64,000 bases of DNA from Allodiplogaster sudhausi (lineage: Eukaryota; Nematoda; Chromadorea; Rhabditida; Diplogasteridae). The first letter of the stretch is position 1. Each line of letters begins with the position of its first letter. A program made the translations under genes and the position numbers. The notes below the pieces were generated by a model, which saw nothing but the letters and a program-made list of their open reading frames with translations, made no database searches and was not told the origin of the DNA. Where the stretch lies: assembly GCA_945643635.1 (NCBI GenBank), contig CALZFC010000005.1:4912501-4976500 (forward strand), given 5' to 3'. This document shows positions 33,601-43,779 of the stretch, one piece after another.

Positions 33601-35622
33601 GAGAAGGAGAGAGAAAGAGAGGTAGAGAGAGAAAGAGAAGGAGAGAGAAAGAGACGGAGAAGAGTAGTGATTGAGACAGTGGATTGAGAACGTGAGAGAG
33701 TACTGACGTGTTGGTTGACCAGGACGACCAGCTGATGGCCTTCCAGCCCTCCGGAGTGCCTGCTGCCACCAAAGGAGAACGCTCTGCCTCCTCGGGGGCC
33801 ACGCATTGAGGGCGACAGATGGTGATACGATAGCCATCTCTGAAACAATATCACAATCAGAGGAAGAAGAAGAAGACAAAGGAAACACTGAGAATAGAAG
33901 GAACTGTATAAAACTAGAGAGAGAGAGAGAGAGAGAAGAATTAGATAAATTGAGAAAGGAGGAGAGAGAGAGGGGGTGAGATAAAGAAAAGGAGCGAAAG
34001 AGGGAGAAGGACGTACGCTCGTCGTTCGATTCCCTTGACAAGAAGAGTGGGTGGACTCTTGTTTCTGAGAAGGAAAAGCCGTAGCCGGTATCCGCTGACT
34101 CCGTCGATCTGCTCTGGAATCTCACTGGCGGACTTGAGAATGGCGAGTGGTGCCTCTTCTGCGGGCCCCTCTGGAGTCCCCTCCAGCTTCTCCTCTCCCT
34201 CTTTCTTCCCAGCACCCGATCCATCCGGCTGAACAGCACAATTGTCGTTTAGTGGTGGAATTGAAGAAAGAAGAAACCAGTTCGTAGATGAAGCAGTCAT
34301 TGCCAGTGTGAGTTGGAATCATGTGAGGCGAGCGGCCATTGAAGAGATTGCAGCAGCGGTGCTCTACTCTTCAACAACTCACTTTTACATCTTTGCTTCT
34401 ATAGTCTACAAAGATATGCATATGAATAAAACAGTGTCAATTCAAAAATTTGGTATTTTTTTTCTTCAGTTTACGGATAATGCATTATTTTAGCCAAGGA
34501 TTTTGAATATTCCACTGGTTACCATTTCTGATCATAGAAGAAATTGCTGACGTATGCATCTCATGTGCAAGAATTATGATGTCAAGATTAATTATTTTTT
34601 ATGGAACAATGCTTCAGGTTTTCTCGCACTAACTACTCATTCTTCATTTTCATTTTATGACGTGTGGAAAATCTCTTCTCGGTCTCTATCTCTCTCCGCC
34701 TCTTCTCATTCTCAAGCTCCCTCTCTCAGTCTCTTCTCAGTCTCCATTTCTCTCCTCCTCTTGTCTTTCTCAATCTCCCTCTCTCAGTCTCTTCTCGTTC
34801 TCTATTCCTCTACTCCTCCTCCCTTTCTCAATCTCCCTCTCTCAGTCTCTTCTCGGTCTCCATTTCTCTCCCTCTCTCATACTCTCTCACTCTCCCTCTC
34901 TTCAGTTCTGACTCGGCCGAAGTCGCCGGTTGCTGAACTGCGGCTACGAAGTTGGTTTGTCCTCCGCACTTCGGTTGATTGTGATCGTATTCACATTCCT
35001 ATGGAGGAATACAGGGATTATTATGATATCAATTACTTAGTTTTTCTGTAATAGATAATGCTCAGAAAGTCGCACACGCATAAAGATGCAGTTGTCTCAT
35101 ATTGCATAACATTTTCAGTCCCCGAGTTGACTACAACATTGGAAGGGTCCCCTGAGAGTGTTGACATCTCTGTCGCAGAAATCTCCCGGATCTGGAGGGA
35201 TCAAGAAAAACAGGGAATGTCACTTTGCTGGTCAAGAGAAGAAAGTCGCCATTCAGCCGTGCTAAACGAACAATAAAAGAGAACTACGAAAACTTTCCGA
35301 ACGTCTCCATTTCACTGTTGAGAAGTGACCTAGATTGAGAAGGTGAAGACAAGAAAGACAACTGGGGAAGGGAGAGGAAGAGAGAGAAAGAATAGAGGGG
35401 AAACGAGGAAAGGAAAGAAGGAGAACTGACAAGCTTTTCGTATCCACAGAGCTGGAGGAGCTGGCAGTGCATTCGGATGGTGTCATTGCCGAAGGATTGT
35501 ACGACAAGAACTTGGTTGTCCTTGCATTCGTAGCTGAGAGAGTCGGCAAAGGAAGGAAGAAGAAGGGAAAGAAGAAGGAGCAGAAGAGGATTCTCCCTCT
35601 TCTCTCCGCCAATCTCACTCAT
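30656..35622 (-). CDS. qua-1: Hedgehog-related protein with Hint domain, QUA-1-like, about 954 aa
   Basis: Twelve exons join in phase: 35622-35431, 35191-35111, 34998-34891, 34228-34017, 33839-33708, 33247-32203, 32093-32008, 31885-31710, 31656-31562, 31512-31340, 31264-31135 and 31090-30656. A signal peptide (NPLLLLLLSLLLPSFADS) leads a small Cys-bearing secreted domain (YECKDNQVLVVQS, CQLLQLCGY, CEYDHNQPKCGGQTNFVAAV). Then come an Ala-rich stretch, about 250 residues of Glu/Lys/Arg coiled coil, a Thr/Ala/Pro-rich linker, and the autoprocessing Hint domain: catalytic CFSGDS, FVQILTANGRRISLTPLHLL with the TxxH motif, FGDC, GVFHADPIVK, FSPMTVEGSLVVDGVVASCF. Hint proteins of this class self-cleave before the Cys. 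The N-domain and single-gene layout fit QUA-1 better than WRT/GRD, but the exact orthology is inference. The last few dozen residues before the stop may be intron. Confidence 0.85.
33265..33665 (-). repeat. Imperfect (GA/CT)n-rich tract in an intron of the Hedgehog-related gene
   Basis: Roughly 400 bp of purines on the + strand (pyrimidines on the coding strand) in irregular blocks of agagagaaagagaagaag and gaggtagagagagaaag. It ends just before the acceptor of the large coiled-coil exon at 33247, so it acts as an oversized polypyrimidine tract. Confidence 0.8.
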
Positions 35623-38095
35623 TCACAACGGAGGACGACCACTCGATCACGCACTGAACAACTCCTGAAAAGACAGCCAAGGGATGGGAACACCAGCACT
35701 TCTTTGTCATGGGCATTTCGAAGGAATGCTTGGTCAGCGAGAAGCATTGTGCGGCAGAGATAAAAGATAAGGCAAGGGAGAGGTGGCAAAGAGGGCGAGA
35801 GAGAAGGAGAGAGAGAAATGCAACGAAGAGAGAGAGATATAGAGAGAGAGCTTCTCATCAGGTAAATCATGATGGCCGCAGGGGACATGTATCCCAATGT
35901 CGCGGAAAAGATTAAGGCCCAGCCAACTCGCTTAGAGCAAGTTCAAGTCTTCTTGCCGCGGCAGAGTTGAAGAGAATCAGGGAGCGAGAGACCGAGAAAT
36001 TGGGAATGAGAGAGAGAGAGAGACAGAAAAAGAAAGATAAAAGAGAATGGCAGTATCAGCAGCAGGAATGATGATGACTAATAGAAAGAGAGAGGAAGAG
36101 AAGGAAAGAGAGAGTTACCGCATGCAAGATGTCTTCTAGGAAGGAATGATGAAAAAAGGAAAAGTTCTGGAGACACTGAGAATGCGAATGGAAGAAAACT
36201 TAAGGAAGAAAAATGCCAAGTATAACATGGCGAAAATGGATGAACAACAAATGGCGGAAGAGAGAGTTTTCATTGATGAACATCAATGATTGACAACGAA
36301 TTCATGTGTTCGGGACAATTTCGTGCTTAATCATAAGCCAAATTGTCCATTTATAATATTTGGTTCTTCACTAACATGAAGAAAATAACGAGAAAGAAAT
36401 GAATGGATTAATCAAGCGCTGAATGGGATAATCTAAGAGAGCAGACTTTGAGGTTGGAAAAGGAGAAAGGGAGTGTCCTTTTAAGAGAGAACGCGAATAG
36501 TACGACAACGGAGAGAAACAGTGCAGAATGTGGAGAAGATATCATTCCGAAATTTATCTTCCGGTAAAGGAAATTCTCGCTTTCTCTACCATGCTATCCG
36601 ATATAGGAAAATTAATGTGGCTTTAAAAATACGTAGAAATACGACATGTGTTTTTTTTAATATGGAAAACCAGGATTACAATACACTCAATATGACCTTC
36701 GGCGGCTAGAAAACCCCTAAAGAATTAAAGAAAGAGAGTGCAATCAAATGAGAAATCAGAAAATATGACAACCGGGCTCTCATTCAACAGCTCGGCCACG
36801 GACTAGCTCACGATTTATGGATCTACGCTAGAAGCTGGAGTGAACTAATGGTACTTGGAACCGCTCGAAAAACTAACCGCAAGCACTTCTCTCGCTCTTT
36901 CTTTCGCGCTCTCTCTCTCTCCCTCTCTTTCTCTCTTCTTTCTCTACATCCCCTCATCTTCTCTCTCTCTCTCTCTCACTAAAATTACAGCTGGTCTGGT
37001 CGAGCACTTGGGGTCACACACAATGACTTGACGCATCTTATTCTCTCCCTCTCCTTTTCTCTCTCCACTTTTCCTTCTCACTTTCACTCTCTCCCTCGTT
37101 CTCATTTGTACTCTCCCTCTCAGTTCCACGCCATCTAACATCCAAACTCTCAAGAGGATGACTCGAAATAGTTCCTATCGTACTATGCTTGCGAGGGATT
37201 TGAGACTTCAACAACGAAGCTAGTAAGAATGAAACGTATAGACCAAAGGTTGAGAGAGCAGGTGGTGAGAGTAATTAGCGTGAGCGCTAGAGAGCGACAT
37301 AGAAGGAGAGAGAGCGAGAGAGAGAGAGAGAGAGAGAGGGAGATCTCTAAAGATCGCGTCGGTATTTTGTTCCAACCGCTATGAACACACATATTAACTA
37401 TTTATTTGGGCAGTAATATTAATTACCTTTGTCCGCTTGCAAAAAGCTAAGAAGAAGTCAGACAGACTTTGGGACTCGCATGTGAATAATACAAGAACAT
37501 TGAAATATTGTACATCATGGATATTCGAAATGAGAAAATCGAGATGATCAAGAGGGTGGAGGGTAGAGGTAGAGAGATATGAGATGGAGCAGGAGATGAA
37601 CGAGATATAAAATCAAGGGCAGATGCTACAGAGTGATGCCACTATCCGCCTTGTCTACTCCCTTTCTTCTCTTTCTTTTTCCCTCTCTTTCTTCTTCTCC
37701 TCTCAATCTCTCTTTTTCTCTTCCCCCCTCTCAATTTCTCTTTTTCTCTTCCCCCGTCTCGATCTTTCTATTCTCTCGAGCCTTAATGGGGCTTGTAATC
37801 ACAGAAGGATCTTATGAGGGTTTAAACATAAGACCATTAATTCAAAATGGTAATACATAATTAAAGCATATATGAGAGTAACAAAATGGATGAGAGACAC
37901 TGATCTGTTGACTGAAAATGATTAGGGGAAAGAGCGAGAGAGAGAGAGAGAGAGAGAGGAACTTGAGAGGATGATAATGCTCTTCTTTCGTGATGCGTAA
38001 GATTATGACGAAGCCGATATGACAGTGAGGGGAAATCCTAACTAAAGAATGACAAAGGGCAAACAGAAGGAGAGAAAGGATAAGAAGGAAGAGAT

Positions 38096-38169
<74 letters not shown>

Positions 38170-38652
38170 AAAGGGGGCTAGCAATGGGCATGAACACGGA
38201 TCAGTGAATGGATGAGTGGTCCCCTGAGGCACTTCTCAATGCTCAATCCAATCTCGTTTGGATGGAAGCAGAACGGCGCAGAGTGCACTCTTCCATATCA
38301 CCCTTTCACTTTCCAGACATGTTAATAGGAGAGCGAAGAAAGGACAACAAAGTGAGAGGAGTCACAAGAAATGAGATAGGAAGAAAGCGAAAGAAGCTTT
38401 ATCCTTTTCTCTTTCCGTACCCTCAGAAAGCCTAACCACCCCTACGACCCATTTCAGGGCGATTCTGCTTCTTAACATTTTCTCTCTCTCTCCCTCTCTC
38501 TTTCCCTCTTTCTCTCGCGTCTTTTGTTCTCTGTTTGCCTACTTAACCTGTATACCTGTTTCTGGTTTCTGTTTCTCTCGCATTTCCAGAGACAAACTCT
38601 ATGCCTAAATACCAGTATAATCAGATGATTGAATCTTCAAGGTTTCTGTATT
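35623..38652. other. Three-kb intergenic stretch upstream of the Hedgehog-related gene
   Basis: No supported gene. Many short purine tracts occur, including (GA)n at 35988-36020, 37308-37340, 37930-37960 and about 38098-38166. Open frames here are made by these repeats or lack splice support. Promoter elements of the minus-strand gene should lie near 35650-36000. Confidence 0.5.
38098..38166 (+). repeat. (GA)n microsatellite
   Basis: About 65 bp of GA with one AAAG interruption in intergenic DNA. Confidence 0.9.
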
Positions 38653-38763
38653 GTCGCGGTATCGTCGGTGGACGGATATCGCGGTGGTGATGTCGTTGGG
38701 AAGACGGGGGACTTGGGTATGTATACTTTATCGCACTTCACTATCTTACATACATCAACGGTC
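38653..38763 (+). repeat. Direct repeat, copy A (uninterrupted; empty site for the second foldback)
   Basis: It starts TGTCGCGGTATCGTCGGTGG and runs through CTTACATACATCAACGGT. The first ~100 bp are repeated exactly at 41874-41975. The TACA in CTTACATACATCAACGG is the site where copy B carries the foldback insertion. Confidence 0.9.
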
Positions 38764-39824
38764 TTACATACATCAACGTCGGGAAGATCCGAATCGATTC
38801 TTGCTCGGTGGTCTCGTTTATGCTCGCTTAGTCATTGAATCTGGCGAAGAACTGAGTCAGCGACTCATTCGCCGGGTCAAATCTTGGCGGGGGTGATCGG
38901 AGTGATCGCAGGATCGCCTGTTGGCTACCTTGGAAGGCGACGGGCATGAGTTTTGAGCTGGTGGTAAGCTTCGGTAGATTCGAATCTGGATTGCACGTGC
39001 ATATAGTGAAACATCACGTAAAGCAAGAGTAGGATAATCGGCGCGGATGACGCGTCGGCAAAGAGTCTCTCTACTCTGGCCACTTTGCATGGCACGAGCG
39101 TGTATATAACGCTATGTGTGAGTGAACGCTGTGAGTGCGTTACTCCCCGGAGCACACGGTTATCTATGGGGAAGGGGTCTGCTATCGTGTCTATACATAT
39201 ATATGTAAGTAACAATAGATTATGTCATTATGTCATTTTATCGCTATAAGATTATAGACTCTAGCAAGAGTGGTCTTATTGTAGAGGGAAAGGCTAACAA
39301 TTCTTTTGTTTACCAATATGTATGTGTGTATACTAGTGTGAACATCTATCGTTCTATCTATATGTCTATCAATGGAAGTACAAGCATCTCTATATCGCGC
39401 CTCTTTTCCGCTGCACTCTCACTTTCACTTCTCCTTTTCTTCAATGCGTTCGCTTTCCCGCTTGTTATGTCTTCTCCCTTGAAAACCGGCCTTTCGCGCC
39501 TTATGCAATGTATGCTTAGAGGGAGGGATGAGAGAGTGAGTGAGTTACACGGTGGGTTAGGCCTTTAGAAATGCGGACATTAGAGAAACTTGGAAGCTTG
39601 CCAAAAAAAATTGCAAGGACGCTACCGTACGAACAACTTCTTGTGAAGAGTACGTAGTTTTTAAAAAGTACGGTATAATTCTTGTCGAGAACACTGCATT
39701 TTAAAAATAAAAGTGTGGGAAACTTCGGTAATATCGAAATTAAAGACGCTGAGATGTTTTTTTGTTTGTTCTTGCATTGATTAGTGTTAATTGTCCCTAA
39801 GGCGTGTTTATTTTTTTCAGTCAG

Positions 39825-40267
39825 ATGTTCGGGTTTCCGTATGGACAGCTTCCGCCTCTGCTGCAGCAGCCGGTGATTCAGCAGCCGGTGCTGCAGCAGC
39901 CAGTGCTGCAGCAGCCAGTGCAGCCGACTTATGGTGGCGGCGGATACATCCGTGGCGGAGGCAGAGGACGCAGCAACAACAACAACAACAGGTTTGAAAT
40001 GACACAGGTTTGAAATGAGTGTGGTCGTTGGTTTTTGTCTTGAAAAACACACATTTCCTTATTGTTAGAAATGCGAATCCTCGCGCGGAGTCGGCCTGGC
40101 ATAGAGCTGAGAGGGAGGATGGACGTGCTCGTAGAGCGAAGGAAGAGCGAGACCGTTTGGAGAAATATGATCGGCAGTACGCCTGCATCAGAAGCAAGGA
40201 GAGACGGTGGCGAGCAATTGCCAATCACTTCAGTGTCGAGGCTGCAACCCTCTATTTCTACGACTAG
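39825..40267 (+). CDS. Small Q/P-rich and RGG-type protein, 121 aa, two exons
   Basis: An acceptor TTTTTTTCAG lies 4 bases before the ATG. Exon 1 (39825-39991) and exon 2 (40069-40267) join in phase across a 77-bp GT-AG intron: 366 nt, 121 codons plus TAG. The N-terminus holds a hexad repeat (LQQPVIQQPVLQQPV). A Gly/Arg part (GGGGYIRGGGRGR), a poly-Asn run and a highly charged helical C-terminus (AKEERDRLEKYDRQYACIRS) follow. The composition suggests an RNA-binding or disordered protein. It lies between the two copies of a direct repeat, so it may belong to a repeated element. No family is recognised. Confidence 0.5.
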
Positions 40268-41873
40268 GACTATTTCTAAACCCCAGAACCCAACGGCCCT
40301 CTTTAGGGCCACAATTAAAGAGATATGAATTAAGAATAAAGAAGCGCGCATTTAACAGAGCAAAGGAAAGACAAATAAGGAGGAAAATTATCCAAGCTCA
40401 CCGTTCTGATTGTTCCATCATGAGCCTCGAAACTTCAGTCGCCAGAGAACAACGTAGATGATGGAGCTGGAAATAAACCACAAGCAACCAGCACACACGA
40501 GATTACAAAGCTAATATGTTAAAATTACTGATCTAATCTGACAAAGAAGTGGAGATTGCTCGCATGCTTCATCGGACGTCGGTAGTAGGACGTCCGACGT
40601 CGGTAGCCTGCACGTTGCTGCCGGCCGGTTACAATAAAAATATTTTCCGTTTATAGCAACTATATCGAAAGAACCAATTAAAAGAAAATATCAAGACTGC
40701 TTATTACACGCATGACAACTCTTTATTAGTGCAGCTTGGTACCGTAACCGCGTTTTTCTCATAATTCGTACGGTAACACTAAAAAATCTCCAATGTCCGC
40801 CTTGATCCGCCGTGGTTACGCTGTTGCCCTTTGCGCGCTGGCAACGGAACTCGTTCATCATGCGGCCGCACTATCGCTGTCTATTATGACAGAGAGGGGA
40901 ACACTGCGGGCGCACTATCAAGTTTTTAAACAAAACGACGGCACCGCTGTTCGTGTGGCTGGCGCAGACCAAACGAGTTTTAATGTGAATGTCTGGCATG
41001 TTCGCCAAGTGCGCGGTTGAGAGATAAGATCGTAATGGTACTATTTTGGGCGATTCTAGATATGTACATATGTTCCTATGGATGAGAAGGAATAAAGGAA
41101 AACCGTGTGCTCTGGGACTAGAATTAAAGCAGTTGGCCAATTTTGAAGCTACCGGAATAGTGCGCGTTAACAATAATATACATACGTAAATGAACAAAAA
41201 AAGGAAGAAAGAGGAAGAAAATAAAAGGAAAGAAAAACATTATAATGATAAAGAGTAGATTTGTTTGGGTAAAAAAAATCTCGTGCGCTCCGGGAGTGTT
41301 GGCGGCGGCTGGCTGCCCCGGGGGAAAGGAAGGGTTAGGATGGGCATGGACGGCTGGGACTGGTGGTGTCATCACAGTAACATAGCTGAGGCAAGGGACA
41401 TACTCTTATACATATGCGGCGTCTGGCCTGGCCAGTCTGTTACTTCGGGAAGGAGAGTACTAAGGGGGAGGTTGCATGCAATTATGTGGTAGTCTAGATA
41501 AAATTACTCTCTCACTTCACACTAGACCAGATGGCCAGATCAGCTATCTGCGAGCGCTTGTGGCAGCATATCCTACTGATTGCTCCACTCTTTATTTCTC
41601 TCTTTGTTCTTCACACCCCTCGTGGTACCCCTACTGGCTGGCTACGCGCGCTGTTCGAAAGCCGCTATTACATAGAATGCGAATTAATCTTTCTTCTGAG
41701 GGGCCAGCACGCGAATCCCTCGCAACCAGTACTAAATATGCCGCTATTTTTCTTTCTCACTGCGCGGTAAATACAATTAAACGGAAAACAATTTAGGTAG
41801 CCCTCAGCTATGTACTGACTAAATGACTGACTGCGGATCCTGCAGACGGTCGTTCGGTGCGTCCCTGACCTCC
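40268..41873. other. Repeat-island DNA between the small gene and the second direct repeat
   Basis: No supported gene. At 40572-40613 GGACGTCGGTAGTAGGACGT forms a short inverted/direct pair. Higher-GC patches (about 40790-41020 and 41280-41480) carry short open frames (75-106 codons) that resemble nothing I know. Confidence 0.4.
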
Positions 41874-41975
41874 ATGTCGCGGTATCGTCGGTGGACGGAT
41901 ATCGCGGTGGTGATGTCGTTGGGAAGACGGGGGACTTGGGTATGTATACTTTATCGCACTTCACTATCTTACATA
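41874..41975 (+). repeat. Direct repeat, copy B (interrupted by the second foldback)
   Basis: About 100 bp identical to copy A at 38653, 3.2 kb upstream. After the foldback the copy resumes for only a few bases (TACATCAACGGT, 43411-43422) before similarity is lost. It starts with TG, so it could be an LTR edge, but no retrotransposon gene was found between the copies. Confidence 0.85.
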
Positions 41976-42513
41976 CAGTCCCGCTCAACATTGTTGGGTC
42001 CGGTATTAATAGTATTAATAGTATTAATATAAATAATACAAACTGGAATATCGCGCTGAATACGCATTTTCGTGCCATTTCGCGTAGGTAGTTTACCTAT
42101 TTCGACCATGGAGATTACGACTGTGAGGACCGTTTTCAAAAATATGCCGAATTGGCTGAGATCGCATAATATTGCATTTAATTTGGCCAAACGGGCTGGC
42201 TTCAACTCCTGGACTACAAAGTGCAAAATAAAGTGAAATTTTCAGAGCACTTCTTACCGTTTTTGAGTTTCTTGTTTTATTTCTTTTGACTTTCTCATTT
42301 TGTTTATGTATAAACGACGAAAAAAAAAATTTCGTGCTTGCAAAAATCTGCTCTCAAAAGTGAACCGAACCGAGACCTCGAGATTGCCGGTCAAAGACTT
42401 ACCAATACTCTACAGGCGGTACAAACAGGTCTAATGATACATTTCTTTGGACAGCGTCGATTGCCTCACAAAGGAAACGTCGATACTGAACACGTTCGCT
42501 CATACTTTAGTGG

Positions 42514-42558
<45 letters not shown>

Positions 42559-42812
42559 AGGGAGACAGAGGCGAAAGAAGGTGCAATGTCGACTACATCT
42601 ACTCTGCGTCGCCGTTTCAAGGCTGAAGCTACGGTATGTCGTTAGACCAACGATTTTTTTTCTCATTGTCAGCTAACAGCACCTACACCTTCTTACACCT
42701 CTCTCGCCCTCTCTCTATCTCTTTCTCTCTCTCCCGCTCTCTATTTCTCGCTCCATCGGTCTCTCTTTCTATTTTTCCCTTTCTCCTTCTTTCTCGTTCT
42801 CTCGCATTCCCT

Positions 42813-42861
<49 letters not shown>

Positions 42862-43410
42862 CCACTAAAGTATGAGCGAACGTGTTCAGAATCGACGTTT
42901 CCTTTCTGAGGCAATCGACGCTGTCCAAAGAAATGTATCATCAGACCTGTTTGTACCGCCTGTAGAGTATTGGCAAGTCTTTGAACGGCAATCTCTAGGT
43001 CACGGTTCGATTCCCTTTTGAGAACAGATTTTTGCAATCACGAAATTTTTTTTGTCGTCGTTTATACATAAACAAAATGAGAAGTCAAAAGAAATAAAAC
43101 AAGAAACTCAAAATCGGTAAGAAGTGCTCTGAAAATTTCACTTTATTTTGCACTCTGTAGTCCAGGAGTTGAAGCCATCCCGTTTGGAACCCAAACACGG
43201 CCAAATTAAATGCAATATTATGCGATCTCAGCCAATTCGGCATATTTTTGAAAACGGTCGTCACAGTCGTAATCTCCATGGTCGAAATAGGTAAACTCTC
43301 TCGCGAAATGGCACGAAAATGCGTATTCAGCTCGCTATTCCAGTTTGTATTATTTATATTAATAGTATTAATATTATTAATACCGGACCCAACAATATTG
43401 AGCGGGACTG
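41976..43410. mobile_element. Foldback DNA transposon, 1.44 kb, CAGT tips and TA duplication
   Basis: Left end CAGTCCCGCTCAACATTGTT; right end is its reverse complement with one difference; TA on both sides (41974-41975, 43411-43412). The two arms (about 700 bp each) are near-identical inverted copies meeting near 42680, each with a (GA/CT)n run (42517-42555 and 42815-42857). No transposase is coded. The terminal pattern CAGTxCCGCTxAACA is shared with the element at 20081-22566, so the two are related non-autonomous Tc1/mariner-like elements. Confidence 0.9.
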
Positions 43411-43422
43411 TACATCAACGGT

Positions 43423-43575
43423 TACGAACGGGGCGGGTTGAAGGACAGGGCCGGGGCAGCCGCCATGGTGGGCCTAGCCAACACTGAACGGCTTGCTGGC
43501 GTTGGCGGCACCGCCCCGAGGGGGCGGGTCCGCCCTCGCCAGCCGGTTTGCCGCTCGGCTTTTCCCCCGGCCGTG
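43423..43575 (+). other. Short GC-rich segment
   Basis: About 150 bp of unusually high GC (GGCGGCACCGCCCCGAGGGG) between the foldback and AT-rich DNA. It is out of character with its neighbours and its origin is unclear. Confidence 0.45.
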
Positions 43576-43779
43576 ACAGTATAAAATTCTCATAATTTCA
43601 GGATTATTGAAACGGAAGAAGAGAAAATAATGGCCAGTACACGAAGAAGCTTACGATGGAAGGGGGAGGGTGCCTATTCTATTTCTTCACTTTCGGTCTT
43701 CTTTGTCCGTAGTTTAGAATAGTACCACAGGTGCTGTGATTGGCCTGTTCTGTCTCCCAATGACTCTTTGAAGACTAGT

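Noticed and set aside
32089..34239. A single 716-codon open frame on the minus strand across the coiled-coil exon
   Set aside because: It reads through two introns made of (CT)n. Only 33247-32203 joins in phase with the neighbouring exons.
40793..41770. Short open frames of 75 to 106 codons in the repeat island
   Set aside because: No splice, start or domain support, and no similarity I can recognise to transposon or viral proteins.
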